Notes: a model not told the origin generated them from the letters alone. Shown: positions 12,120 to 21,275, counted from the first letter of the stretch. The stretch is 64,000 nt of DNA from Rhodoblastus acidophilus (GCF_009720655.1 NZ_WNKS01000005.1:1-64000), one strand, 5' to 3'. Program-made: numbers and translations.

Positions 12120-12503
12120 CGCCACCCCTTTCACCCCTGGTCCATATCGCGTTGTCATAGGACGGACCGAGCGGATCGACAACGCGCCAGGCGCGATTCC
12201 CGCACGCGGCCTTCACACCTCGAGCCTCCCCGGACCCGCACGGGCGGCCATCGCTCTTGAAGACGCGCTATCGAGCTGGCGCCGGTTGGAGTACGGACGC
12301 ATTCAATTACGTAAAGTACGCACTTGCCGATCAGCAAAGCTAATATATAATGAAAGCGCAATTTCATTTTAGTCGACGCGGCGAAATAGACGCGCCAATA
12401 TTTGGACTGGCGACCGGCCAGAATTGTCTGCTAACTCGGTCTCCCCGAAGGATCGCTGCGTCATTCATTCCGCGCCGTCGCTCTAGCCATTGAGTGCGAG
12501 ACG
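12120..12503. other. Intergenic region upstream of pdxJ and XRE regulator 1
   Basis: About 384 bases separate divergent genes. The first 80 bases next to pdxJ resemble the sequence beside the pdxJ fragment (13784-13850), so the tandem duplication includes them. The middle, near 12300-12420, is AT-rich by local standards and holds CCAATATTTGG, an imperfect palindrome that could be an operator. No gene is evident. Confidence 0.5.
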
Positions 12504-12923
12504 ATGAACTCTATTGATTTGCACGTCGGCGCCCGAGTGAGGGCGGCGCGGTTTCAGGCGGGCTTGACGCTCGGATCTGTCGCTTCTCTCATCGACACGA
12601 ACGCCGCCCAACTTCTTCTATACGAGAGCGGCAAAGAGCGAATTCCGGCTAAAACCGTCAATCAACTTTGCCGCATCCTCAACGTGTCCCCTCACTATCT
12701 CTTCGAACTCCCGTTGAGCAGCGACGGCCCTGGGCGTCGCGGCGCGCGCGACGCGGATGCTCACGCGCCCGCAACAGCCAAGGCGGGATCGCCTGAACAC
12801 CTCGCCCGCGCGGAAGACATGGTCATGCGGCATGACAGGCTTGCCGCGATCCAGGTGGACATTGGCGAAAGGCTTGAGCGTTTGGGTATCTGTTTAAATC
12901 GGTGGAAATGCGATCATGAATGA
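12504..12923 (+). CDS. XRE-family transcriptional regulator, paralogue 1
   Basis: This 139-residue protein has an XRE-type helix-turn-helix at about residues 8-62 (LHVGARVRAARFQAGLTLGS onward, with ESGKERIPAKTVNQLCRILN). The C-terminal part is predicted helical and may oligomerise. It is clearly related to the regulator at 14022-14348, sharing IDL, VGAR, RFQA and ERIPA/ERVPA positions, but has diverged well away from it. It lies upstream of and divergent from pdxJ. Its target is unknown. Confidence 0.85.
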   Translation: MNSIDLHVGARVRAARFQAGLTLGSVASLIDTNAAQLLLYESGKERIPAKTVNQLCRILNVSPHYLFELPLSSDGPGRRGARDADAHAPATAKAGSPEHLARAEDMVMRHDRLAAIQVDIGERLERLGICLNRWKCDHE

Positions 12924-13086
12924 TTGATCCATCCCCGCCCAAGTTGCGGAGCCGCTCCATGCAAGAAAGGCAAACAGCCATGTTGCTTGGCGGCGGCATG
13001 TAGCCATCTTCGAACGGAAGATCCAGGCTCGGGGCGCCCGGAGATAACATGCCGAGGCAATTGTCGCATGCGATCCTCTTGCGCAA
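12823..13086 (-). CDS. Possible small zinc-ribbon protein, antisense to end of XRE 1
   Basis: An 87-residue frame with a TTG start reads MRKRIACDNCLGMLSPG and has two CxxC pairs, CDNC at residues 8-11 and CLSC at 39-42, spaced like a zinc ribbon. A purine-rich AGAGAG lies about eight bases before the TTG. Its last 100 bases overlap the 3' end of the XRE gene on the other strand. I recognise no family; the cysteine spacing is the main support and the frame could be chance. Confidence 0.4.
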   Translation of the reverse strand: MRKRIACDNCLGMLSPGAPSLDLPFEDGYMPPPSNMAVCLSCMERLRNLGGDGSIIHDRISTDLNRYPNAQAFRQCPPGSRQACHAA

Positions 13087-13148
13087 TTTGCTCTCTCTTG
13101 CCGATTTTCATCTGCAACGCCTTCGCCGCTGGTGGGCGCGGGCTGCGC

Positions 13149-13264
13149 TACCCGATCACCCGCTCGACCCGGTTGACCATGGGCAGCGCCCGAATGCGCG
13201 CGATGATGTCGCTCAGATGCTTAAGGTCGAACACTTCGACCTTAAACGTCATCTCTCGGCTTAA
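13149..13264 (-). pseudogene. Fragment of rsh 3' end
   Basis: About 115 bases match the last codons of rsh (14454-14570) with roughly nine tenths identity, including the stretch CGACCCGGTTGACCATGGGC. It encodes part of the C-terminal ACT domain and has no start or stop of its own. It is one end of a tandem duplication of pdxJ, the XRE gene and rsh. Confidence 0.9.
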
Positions 13265-13296
13265 TCCCTGTCTACGTCGCCCACGTCCGCCGCGTG

Positions 13297-13783
13297 GCGC
13301 CAGCCGCCGGTGTGGTGTGCAGCTCCACCACCGGCGCCCTGATCTCGACAGCCGCCTCCAGCGCCGCGATTGACGGCTCAACGAACAGCGACACGCGCAC
13401 GCCCTCGCGATTCAGCTCGTTGACGAAGGGAATCAGAGGCTTCTTGCCGCCGATGACGTCGAGCCGCCCTCGGTGATGCGCTCCGTGCGCTTTTCCGGCG
13501 CCAGGCAGCAGGCGTGCGGTTTCGTGCGCAAAGCGATGTCGAGCATCTGCTCGGTCGCCGCCATCTCGAAATTGAGCGGCGCCGGCAATTCGCGCAAACG
13601 GCGCATGTCCTCGTCGACAATGTGGCGGCGATCCTCGCGCCGATGCGCCGTGATCCCGTCGGCGACGGCCGCCAGCGCCATTTCGGCCGCGCGCAGCGGA
13701 TCGGGGACGAAACCGCCCCTCGCGTTGCGCAAGGTGGCGACGTGATCGACATTCACGCCCAGCGGAATTTTTCGCGCCGTCAT
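13297..13783 (-). pseudogene. Decayed second copy of pdxJ
   Basis: The sequence is close to pdxJ positions 11635-12119, beginning with [17 protein letters not shown] at 13783. A one-base deletion near 13465, where pdxJ has GAGCCCGCC and this copy GAGCCGCC, shifts the frame. The last third of the gene is missing because the homology stops at the junction with the rsh fragment. It is therefore non-functional. Confidence 0.92.
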
Positions 13784-13981
13784 CGTGCCTTGCTTTCCTG
13801 GATGCGCCTCCCTCGTCATAAGACGACCCGGCCGGATCGACACCGCGCCATTTCGCGACGGCGGATGCAAGGGTCTTGTGGCGCGCGCGGACGCAGACTT
13901 AACCTTAGGTAATGACCGCAAGTTGACGTTTTATATGAACTCCTCCACGTTCAGCAGCCGTTCAGGTATAAACGTGTTTAA

Positions 13982-14000
13982 TTGCTTCAAATTCAAGCAA
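13982..14000. promoter_or_regulatory. Candidate operator upstream of XRE 2
   Basis: TTGCTTCAAATTCAAGCAA is a nearly perfect 19-base palindrome that ends 21 bases before the ATG of the XRE regulator. Position and symmetry suit autoregulation by a dimeric helix-turn-helix protein. This is inference. Confidence 0.4.
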
Positions 14001-14021
14001 TCCATTGAGTTGAGCCCAGCC

Positions 14022-14348
14022 ATGAGCGATATCGATCTTCTTGTTGGCGCAAGATTGAGAGAAAAACGGTTTCAAGCCCGGTTGAGCCTTTCCGAGCTCG
14101 CCGCCCGCATCGGCGCGCCCCCCGCCCGCCTGCTGCGCTTCGAGGACGGGCAGGAACGCGTTCCAGCTCAGATCCTGGCCGCATTCTGCCGCGCCCTGGA
14201 GGTGAAACCCGCCGAGATTTTTGCGCTGAAGACCAACAAGCCGGAGCAAGCCGCTGTCGTCGACGACGACGGGCGCGTCGCCCGGGGCTTGAGCGCCCTC
14301 TCGGCTCTGAGGACGCAAGCCAACGCCCGCCGCGCCCCGGAGACTTGA
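14022..14348 (+). CDS. XRE-family transcriptional regulator, paralogue 2
   Basis: This 108-residue protein has a helix-turn-helix at about residues 7-60, beginning MSDIDLLVGARLREKRFQARLS in two parts, followed by a short linker tail. It is a diverged paralogue of the regulator at 12504. It lies between the pdxJ remnant and the converging end of rsh, the position expected of a regulator that stood between pdxJ and rsh before the duplication. An inverted repeat just upstream may be its own operator. Confidence 0.85.
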   Translation: MSDIDLLVGARLREKRFQARLSLSELAARIGAPPARLLRFEDGQERVPAQILAAFCRALEVKPAEIFALKTNKPEQAAVVDDDGRVARGLSALSALRTQANARRAPET

Positions 14349-14352
14349 TCGC

Positions 14353-14456
14353 TAGAGCATTTTCAAGCGAAGCGGATGCCGGTTCGCGTGAAGAAAATGC
14401 GTCAAAACAAGACTCTAGAGCTTTTTCATATTTCCATGAAACGTGAAAAAGCTCTA
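14353..14456. repeat. Dispersed palindromic repeat, family C copy 1, plus hairpin
   Basis: TAGAGCATTTTCAAGCGAAG opens an element whose centre CGGTTCGCGTGAAGAAAA is shared with the copy at 23570. It is followed by a hairpin with arms GAGCTTTTTCA and TGAAAAAGCTC. It fills the gap between converging XRE 2 and rsh, and the rsh stop codon TAG is part of its right end. Such elements are common in Rhizobiales. Confidence 0.85.
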
Positions 14457-16634
14457 GCCGATCACCCGCTCGACCCGGTTGACCATGGGCAGCGCCCGAA
14501 TGCGCGTGATGATGTCGGTCAGATGTTTGAGGTCGAACACCTCGACTTCAAACGTCATCTCGCGGAAATCCGGGGAGATCTTGTTGAAGGTGACCTCGTC
14601 GATATTGGCGCCGGTCTCGCCGATCAGATTGGCGACCGCGCCGAGACTCCCCGGCTCGTTGATGGCGGCGACGACGATTTTCGCCGGGAACAGCTCCGGC
14701 GCCCCCTCCATGTCCCAGCGCACGTCGAGCCAGCGCTCCGGCTGATCGTCGAATTGCTCCAGCGCCGAGGCCTGGATCGGATAGATGGTCACGCCCTCGC
14801 CCGGCGTGAGGATGCCGACGATGCGGTCGCCGGGCACCGCGCCGCCATCGGGCGCGAAACTCACCGGCAGGTCGCCGCGCAGGCCCCGGATCGGCAGCGC
14901 CGAACCGCCCGCGCCCGGCGACTTGAACTGCATGCCCGAAGCCTTCTGCATCTTGAACCAGCCTGGATCGGGCCGGCGCCCCGCCGCCGCCTTGCGCTCC
15001 TCCTTGAAGTCGGGATGGACCGCCTTGACCACGTCGCCCGAAAACATTTCGCCGCGTCCGACCGCCGCCAGCACATCCTCGATGTTTTGCCGCGCAAGCC
15101 GAGGCAGCGCCAACTTGAGCTTGTCGTCGGAGAACGGCTTTCCGGCCCTTTCGAAAGCGCGTAAAACGATCTGGCGGCCGAGCCCGGCATATTGCGCGCG
15201 CACCGCCTCGCGCGAGGCGCGGCGAATGGCGGCTCGCGCCTTGCCGGTCACGGCTATGCTCTCCCAGGCGGCCGGAGGGGTCTGGCTTTCGGCGCGGATG
15301 ATCTCGACCTCGTCGCCATTGGACAAAGGCGCGAGCAGCGGCGCCAGCCGTCCGTTGATCTTCACGCCCACGGCCGAATTGCCGACGCTGGTGTGGACCG
15401 CATAGGCGAAATCGATCGGCGTCGCCCCACGCGGCAAAGCGATCAGGCGGCCGTTGGGGGTGAAGCAGAACACCTGGTCATGGAACAGCTCCAGGCGCGT
15501 GTGCTCCAGAAACTCCTCGGGACTGTCGCCTTCCGCCAGCATGTCGATGGTGCGCTTCAGCCACTGGTAGGCGCTGCTCTCCTGCGACAGCGCCGGGGCC
15601 ACCCCGTCCTTGTAAAGCGCATGGGCCGCGATGCCGTTGCGGGCGATGTTGTGCATTCCGTGGGTGCGCACCTGCAATTCGACGCGCTGGCGCCCGGGGC
15701 CGACCACGGTGGTGTGGATCGAGCGGTAATCGTTCTGCTTCGGCGTCGAAATATAGTCCTTGAAGCGGCCGGGCACCATCGGCCACTTGGTGTGAACCAC
15801 GCCGATCACCCGATAGCAGTCCTCGACTTCGTCGACGACGACGCGAAAGCCGAAAATGTCGGACAATTGCTCGAAGGCGACGGACTTGCGCTCCATCTTC
15901 GACCACACGGAATAGGGCTGTTTCTGCCGTCCGCGCACCACCGCCTTGATGCCGCGCTTGCGCAATTCCTCGGACAGCTCCGCCTCGATGGCGCCGATCA
16001 GCTCGCTGTGTTCGCTGCGCAAATCCGCGAGCCGGGTCGAGACCAGGGCGAAGGCTTCGGGGTTGAGATGCTTGAACGACAGGTTTTCCAGCTCGTCGCG
16101 CATCACCTGCATGCCCATGCGGCCCGCGAGCGGCGCATAGATGTCCAGCGTCTCCTGGGCGATGCGCGCGCGCTTCTCCGGCTTGACGAAATGCAGCGTG
16201 CGCATGTTGTGCAGCCGGTCCGCGAGCTTGACCAGCAGCACGCGCACGTCCTCGGCGATCGCCAGCAGCAGTTTTCGAAAATTTTCCGCCTGCTCGGCTT
16301 TTTTCGACACGAGGTCGAGTTTTTTGAGCTTGGTCAGGCCATCGACCAGCGCGCCGATTTCCGGGCCGAAAATATCGTCGATCTCGGCGCGCGTGGCGGC
16401 GGTGTCCTCGATCGTGTCATGCAGCACGGCGGCGACGATGGTGGCGTCGTCGAGCTTCATCTCCGTGAGGATGGCCGCGACTTCGAGGGGATGGGTGAAA
16501 TAGGGGTCGCCGGAGGCGCGGGTCTGCGCGCCATGGGCGCGCATGGCGTAAACATAGGCGCGATTCAGCAGATCCTCGTTGGCGCCGGGATTGTATTTGC
16601 GCACGCGGTCGACGAGTTCGTACTGACGCATCAT
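14454..16634 (-). CDS. rsh: Bifunctional (p)ppGpp synthetase/hydrolase
   Basis: The 726-residue Rel/Spo protein makes and degrades the alarmone (p)ppGpp. The HD hydrolase domain has HDTIEDT with His72 and Asp73; the synthetase domain includes RFKDYISTPKQNDYRSIHTT near residues 295-315. A TGS domain (about 385-450) and a C-terminal ACT domain (about 645-722) follow. Both catalytic halves look intact. It follows rpoZ on the minus strand, as in other alphaproteobacteria. Its stop codon lies in a repeat end. Confidence 0.97.
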   Translation of the reverse strand: MMRQYELVDRVRKYNPGANEDLLNRAYVYAMRAHGAQTRASGDPYFTHPLEVAAILTEMKLDDATIVAAVLHDTIEDTAATRAEIDDIFGPEIGALVDGLTKLKKLDLVSKKAEQAENFRKLLLAIAEDVRVLLVKLADRLHNMRTLHFVKPEKRARIAQETLDIYAPLAGRMGMQVMRDELENLSFKHLNPEAFALVSTRLADLRSEHSELIGAIEAELSEELRKRGIKAVVRGRQKQPYSVWSKMERKSVAFEQLSDIFGFRVVVDEVEDCYRVIGVVHTKWPMVPGRFKDYISTPKQNDYRSIHTTVVGPGRQRVELQVRTHGMHNIARNGIAAHALYKDGVAPALSQESSAYQWLKRTIDMLAEGDSPEEFLEHTRLELFHDQVFCFTPNGRLIALPRGATPIDFAYAVHTSVGNSAVGVKINGRLAPLLAPLSNGDEVEIIRAESQTPPAAWESIAVTGKARAAIRRASREAVRAQYAGLGRQIVLRAFERAGKPFSDDKLKLALPRLARQNIEDVLAAVGRGEMFSGDVVKAVHPDFKEERKAAAGRRPDPGWFKMQKASGMQFKSPGAGGSALPIRGLRGDLPVSFAPDGGAVPGDRIVGILTPGEGVTIYPIQASALEQFDDQPERWLDVRWDMEGAPELFPAKIVVAAINEPGSLGAVANLIGETGANIDEVTFNKISPDFREMTFEVEVFDLKHLTDIITRIRALPMVNRVERVIG

Positions 16635-16693
16635 TTCGGGGAAATTCTCCGGGAATTCCCAAATGGTAGCGACCGCAATGCGGTGGGCGCAAC

Positions 16694-16723
16694 AAAAAAG
16701 CGGAGACCGCGCGCGATCTCCGC
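16694..16723 (-). terminator. Rho-independent terminator after rpoZ
   Basis: On the minus strand GCGGAGA, a ten-base loop and TCTCCGC are followed by TTTTTT. It lies 27 bases past the rpoZ stop, so rpoZ and rsh transcription may be partly separated. Confidence 0.75.
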
Positions 16724-16749
16724 CAAATCTGTCCGTTCCCGACGAAAGC

Positions 16750-17133
16750 CTATTCCGAGTCGTCGTCGGTTTCGGCGGGCGGCACCAGGCCTTCGAGTCC
16801 GCGCAAAAGATCTTCCTCGGTCATGCGGTCGAACTGCACGTCGCCGGCGAGATCGCTCGACGGCGTGACCAGCGCCGGCACCACCTCCGCCTCGGGCTCG
16901 TCGACTTCGACGTGCTTCTGCAACGAGTGGATGAAGTCTTCCTTCAAATCTTCGGGAGCTATGGTCGAATCCGCAATTTCCCGAAGCGCGACGACCGGAT
17001 TTTTGTCATTATCCCTGGGCACGCTGATCTGCGCGCCGGACGAGATCATCCGGGCGCGGTGGCTGGCGAGCAAAACGAGATCAAATCGGTTGTCGACCTT
17101 GTCGATACAGTCCTCGACAGTGACGCGAGCCAT
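16750..17133 (-). CDS. rpoZ: RNA polymerase omega subunit
   Basis: Starting at [20 protein letters not shown] gives 127 residues, typical of alphaproteobacteria, where omega has an acidic C-terminal tail (here [10 protein letters not shown]). Omega assists assembly of the beta-prime subunit and contributes to ppGpp binding in other bacteria. Its position immediately upstream of rsh agrees with a shared stringent-response role. A longer in-frame start would add 24 residues unlike the family. Confidence 0.96.
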   Translation of the reverse strand: MARVTVEDCIDKVDNRFDLVLLASHRARMISSGAQISVPRDNDKNPVVALREIADSTIAPEDLKEDFIHSLQKHVEVDEPEAEVVPALVTPSSDLAGDVQFDRMTEEDLLRGLEGLVPPAETDDDSE

Positions 17134-17571
17134 GCTGGCGCTCCTAAGGCAAAGGTAAAATGGGGACTCATCGTTCCTGTTAGTGTGGGAAGGACGGGAA
17201 AGCAAGTTTTATCGAAGCCCGGTGCGACGCCCCGCCGCAACCGACGGCTTCATGGAGCAAATGCTACAAATATGTCGAATTTGTAACAATTCCTCTTGCC
17301 ATGGAACCACAATTCGGACTTTTTTGTTCCTTATCGCACTCAACAGGTCTGGCGCAGACGCCGTGCTTGCGCCAGATTGCATCAATAGCTGGAATGGGCC
17401 GCGTCGGCGCGAACGACGATGCCGCTTGTGGCCTCAAGCCCTTCGATTCTTTGGCGCTGAGGATCTTTTGACAGTTTGCTTTTTTCGCGATTTGCAGTAG
17501 TCACGGCCCAGCAGGTGACGATCTCCTGCCGGCAACGGCACAAACTTATGAATAGGAAACGGAATTCTATA
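17134..17571. other. Intergenic region between divergent rpoZ and NYN gene
   Basis: About 438 bases must carry promoters for both directions. One inverted repeat, TCTGGCGC and GCGCCAGA, spans 17348-17376 without a T-run. The stretch 17240-17340 is AT-rich compared with its surroundings. No gene is convincing. Confidence 0.5.
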
Positions 17572-18189
17572 ATGGCTGACCCAGAACGCATCGCCCTGTT
17601 TATTGACGGCGCGAATCTGTACGCGACCGCAAAATCCTTGGGGTTTGACATAGATTACAAACGCCTGCTGAAGGAGTTCCAGGGCAAGGGTCGCCTGTTG
17701 CGCGCCTTCTACTACACCGCCTTGGTGGAGGATCAGGAATATTCCTCCATTCGCCCGCTGATCGACTGGCTCGACTACAACGGCTACGCCGTGGTGACCA
17801 AGCCCGCGAAGGAATTCGTAGATGCTCTGGGCCGCCGCAAGGTCAAGGGCAACATGGACATCGAGCTCGCCGTCGACGCCATGGAAATGGCCGACCACAT
17901 CGACCACATGGTGCTGTTCTCCGGCGACGGCGACTTCCGCTCGCTGGTCGAGGCCGTGCAGCGCAAGGGCGTGCGCGTCTCCGTGCACTCCACCATCACC
18001 ACGCAGCCGCCGATGGTCGCTGACGAGCTGCGCCGCCAGGCCGACGAATTCGTCGATCTCGTCCATCTCGCCAACAAGATCGGCCGCGACCCCACCGAAC
18101 GCACCGACCGCATGCAGCGCTTCCAGGAGCGCCGTCCGGCCGCGCCGATTCCGACGCACGCGCACCAGGAAGAGACGACCGAAGAATGA
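17572..18189 (+). CDS. NYN domain protein, LabA/DUF88 family
   Basis: This 205-residue protein has the PIN-like NYN fold: ALFIDGANLY at residues 8-17, Asp96 in GNMDIELAVDAM and Asp119/Asp121 in FSGDGDFRSL, the set expected for a metal-dependent ribonuclease. The tail after residue 170 is charged and disordered. The start MADPERI was chosen because it opens the fold directly. Family members are proposed RNases; the target is unknown. It lies 38 bases before a uracil-DNA glycosylase gene. Confidence 0.9.
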   Translation: MADPERIALFIDGANLYATAKSLGFDIDYKRLLKEFQGKGRLLRAFYYTALVEDQEYSSIRPLIDWLDYNGYAVVTKPAKEFVDALGRRKVKGNMDIELAVDAMEMADHIDHMVLFSGDGDFRSLVEAVQRKGVRVSVHSTITTQPPMVADELRRQADEFVDLVHLANKIGRDPTERTDRMQRFQERRPAAPIPTHAHQEETTEE

Positions 18190-18227
18190 TCGGTCGTTTT
18201 TGAGCCACATCTTGCGAAGGCGGGCCC

Positions 18228-18905
18228 ATGTCCCTGACTCCGCCCGCCTCGCCAAATTTCGATTGTCCGCTTTGCCCGCGCCTCGCGGGATTTCGTTTTG
18301 AAAACAAGCGTCTGCTGCCGGACGGTTTTAACGCGCCCGTGCCCAGTTTTGGCGACCTCGCCGCCCCCCTGCTCATCATCGGTCTCGCGCCCGGATTGCG
18401 TGGCGCCAATTTCACCGGACGCCCGTTCACCGGAGACTACGCTGGCGATCTGCTTTACGCGGCGCTGCTGAAATTCGGCTTCGCGTCGGGCGTTTATGGC
18501 GCGAATTCGCGGGACGGATTGCAACTGTCTCATTGCAGGATTTCAAACGCGGTTCGCTGCGTTCCCCCTCAAAACAAGCCGACGCCGCAGGAGATTGCAA
18601 CCTGCCGTTGCTTCCTGTCGCAGGAAATCGCCGCCATGCCCGCCCTGCGCGCCCTGCTCTGCCTCGGCCGCATTTCGCATGACAGCGCGGTGAAGGCCCT
18701 GGGCCTGCGCGCCAAGGACGCCCCCTTCGCCCATGGCGCGGCGCATCCTCTCGCCAACGGGCTGACGCTCTACGACAGCTATCACTGCTCCCGCTACAAT
18801 ACCAATACGGGCGTGCTGACGTCACAGATGTTCGATGCGGTGTTCCAGCAGATCGTCACGGATTTGAAGATTTCGTCCTGTCGGTCTGAACCCGCGCAGA
18901 CTTGA
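18228..18905 (+). CDS. Family 5 (UDGb-type) uracil-DNA glycosylase
   Basis: The 225-residue protein removes uracil and related bases from DNA. It shows the family motif GLAPGLRGANFTGRPFTGD at residues 52-70 and the C-terminal motif SYHCSRYNTNTG. Cys13 and Cys16 (CPLC) with later cysteines such as Cys111 and Cys126/128 fit an iron-sulfur cluster. In the C-terminal motif Cys replaces the proline seen in the HPS form. It is probably co-transcribed with the NYN gene. Confidence 0.9.
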   Translation: MSLTPPASPNFDCPLCPRLAGFRFENKRLLPDGFNAPVPSFGDLAAPLLIIGLAPGLRGANFTGRPFTGDYAGDLLYAALLKFGFASGVYGANSRDGLQLSHCRISNAVRCVPPQNKPTPQEIATCRCFLSQEIAAMPALRALLCLGRISHDSAVKALGLRAKDAPFAHGAAHPLANGLTLYDSYHCSRYNTNTGVLTSQMFDAVFQQIVTDLKISSCRSEPAQT

Positions 18906-19011
18906 ACCCGCGCCATTCCACCGTCACTGCGAGCAAAGCGAAGCAATCCAGGACTCACGCAAGCGACGAATGCATGACGCGCTTGCTCGTTTCGAGAGAC
19001 TCGGCCTCGCC

Positions 19012-21120
19012 TTACTGGCTTGACGCCACCTTCTGCCGCAGGTCGGCGCTGTAAAGATGGGCGCGCTCGCCGAGCAGAGCGCGGTACATGTGCAGGTTCT
19101 CCACCACGCGCTGCACGTAATTGCGCGTTTCCGTGAACGGGATGCGCTCGACCCAGTCCACCGGATCGACATTGTCCGCGCGAGGGTCGCCATAGGCGCT
19201 CATCCATTGCGCGACATTGCCGCCGCCGGCGTTATAGGCGGCAAACGCCAGAATATGCGAGCCCTTGTACTCCGCCAGCAGCTCGCCGAGGTGAAAGGCG
19301 CCGAGCTGGGCGCTGAACGTGGCGTCGCCGCGCAGTTTGCCTTCGTCATAGGTGATTCCGGCGCGCTTGGCGGCGCCGCGCGCGGTCGGCTCCATCATCT
19401 GCATCAGACCCATGGCGCCGACGCCGGAACGGGCGGTGGCCTTGAAGGCGCTCTCCTGCCGCGCGATGGCGAGCACGGTGGCGCGCGGCGCGGATTTTTC
19501 CGCCAGCGGTCGAAAATCGGGCGCGCCATTGGTCGGCCACGCCAGCGTCGGCAGCTTGACGCCCCGGCTCAGGGCGGACTTTCCGGCGAGCAGGGCCAAG
19601 TTCGGGTCGACCTGCGCGTCCAGGATTTTGGCCAGGGCGGCCATCTGCTCGGCAGGCAGGCTGGCGCTGGCTTCAAGGGCGAGCTGCCGCGCCGCGTCCT
19701 TTTCGCCGATGGCGAACAGCAGTTCGGCGGCGCGCACCGGCTCGGCGCGGGCCTCGCCGACCGGCGGCTCGAGCGGGATCGCCAGCGCGAGCGGCTCCTC
19801 GCCGAAACGGGCGCGCGCCAGCTGGCCGTAATAGGTCTCGCTCTCGCCGGCCGCGCGGGCGAACAGCGGCCGGGCGTCGCCGCCGCGCGCCTCTTCGACG
19901 CGGCCGCGCCAATAGGCGGCGCGGGCGATGCTCGAGGGCGTGCGGGCGATTTTCGCCATGGCGTCGAAATGCGGCGCCGCCAGCGCGGGATCGTCAAGGA
20001 AGCGCAAAGCGATCCAGCCGGCGTGGAATTCGGCCTCCAGCCGCGCCTCGTCGCCGCTGGCGGCATGCGCCGCCGCGATCTCGTAGGCGCCCCTGAAATC
20101 CTTGGCGTCCAAAAATTTTCGCGACAACAGCCGGCGTTCGATCCACCAGTCGTCGCCGCTGCGCGCCTCGGCGTCGCGGGGAACGGCGCGCAGCAGCTTT
20201 GAGGCCTCGGTGATTTTCTCCGCTTTCCGCAAAGCATGGACGCGCGCGAACAGCAGAATGGGATCGTTGCGGTCGCTTTCGGCGATTTTCGCGGCGGCCT
20301 TCGACGACGCCGCCCCGCCCGCAATGTCGGCGGCCGCGTGTAAAACCGCCTCGCCCGACTTGCCGGAGAGAACGGCCGCGCGGCTCGCCGCGGCCTTTTG
20401 GTCGCGCAGCCACATGCGTCCGGCGCGGTAGAGATGATCCTCGTGGGTCAGCGCCGCTCCAAAACGCTTCAACAAACGCTTCTCCAGCGCCGGCGTCAGA
20501 TCGGCGGTGCGCCAGAGTTTTCGCCCAAGCTCCGCCCCGCCCTGGTCCTGAAGCAGCGCCATGGCGAGATCGCCCACTGGGCCGGTGGAGGGATAAGCGG
20601 CGAGATAGGCCCTGGCCCGCTCTGGATTGATGTCTTCCGCGCCGGCCAGCTCCTCGGCATGGCGGCGCAAAGCGGCGGAAGGCCAGTCGGGATGGGCATT
20701 GAGAAAATCGCGGTGACGGGTCAGCCCGGCCTCGGCGGGTTTCGTGCGCAGGAAAACCCATTCGACGGCGGCGCGGACCAGCGGATCGCGGGTGGCGAGC
20801 GCGGCGTCGCCGGCGACGCGGTCGCCGTCATGATAGGCGCGCAAGGCCGGGGTCACGCCGGCGAGATCATGGCTCGGCTCGCCCGCGGCGGCTGGAATGA
20901 CCTGGATCGGCGCGGCGTCCGAGGCAGACGCCTCCACCACGGCCGGCGCGTTTTGTTCGGGCGCGGCGACAGGGGCGTTCGAGGGCGTCGCACTTTGAGG
21001 CGCGTGGGCGACCTGCGCCGGCTTGCGCAGCACGATGGTCAGCAGAGAGGGAACAGCCGCGCCCACCAAAAAGGCCGCCGTCGACAGAGCCGTCAATTTC
21101 CAGACTTGCGCGTTTCGCAT
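19012..21120 (-). CDS. slt: Soluble lytic murein transglycosylase
   Basis: This 702-residue periplasmic enzyme cleaves peptidoglycan with formation of anhydro-muramic ends. An N-terminal membrane or signal segment (residues 9-30) precedes a long alpha-superhelical region. The SLT domain starts near residue 545, with the catalytic glutamate Glu556 in IARQESAF and motifs GLMQMMEPTA and AFAAYNAGGGNV. It is divergent from dapA, with about 150 bases between them. Confidence 0.95.
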   Translation of the reverse strand: MRNAQVWKLTALSTAAFLVGAAVPSLLTIVLRKPAQVAHAPQSATPSNAPVAAPEQNAPAVVEASASDAAPIQVIPAAAGEPSHDLAGVTPALRAYHDGDRVAGDAALATRDPLVRAAVEWVFLRTKPAEAGLTRHRDFLNAHPDWPSAALRRHAEELAGAEDINPERARAYLAAYPSTGPVGDLAMALLQDQGGAELGRKLWRTADLTPALEKRLLKRFGAALTHEDHLYRAGRMWLRDQKAAASRAAVLSGKSGEAVLHAAADIAGGAASSKAAAKIAESDRNDPILLFARVHALRKAEKITEASKLLRAVPRDAEARSGDDWWIERRLLSRKFLDAKDFRGAYEIAAAHAASGDEARLEAEFHAGWIALRFLDDPALAAPHFDAMAKIARTPSSIARAAYWRGRVEEARGGDARPLFARAAGESETYYGQLARARFGEEPLALAIPLEPPVGEARAEPVRAAELLFAIGEKDAARQLALEASASLPAEQMAALAKILDAQVDPNLALLAGKSALSRGVKLPTLAWPTNGAPDFRPLAEKSAPRATVLAIARQESAFKATARSGVGAMGLMQMMEPTARGAAKRAGITYDEGKLRGDATFSAQLGAFHLGELLAEYKGSHILAFAAYNAGGGNVAQWMSAYGDPRADNVDPVDWVERIPFTETRNYVQRVVENLHMYRALLGERAHLYSADLRQKVASSQ

Positions 21121-21275
21121 GGGTTGCGCCGCTCCTTGTGGCGCAGCCTGCGCGCGCGAGGTTAACGAAGTCTTAAGACGGCGCGCCCCCTTTTCGCCGG
21201 GACGCTCACGGTCTATGACAAGCCTTTAACGACGAAAAGCGGCGCGGATGAGGCGCCGTTCACAGGGACGTGATC

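Noticed and set aside
21270-21275. GTG start for dapA
   Set aside because: The ATG six bases later has better spacing to AGGGA and matches the family N-terminus.
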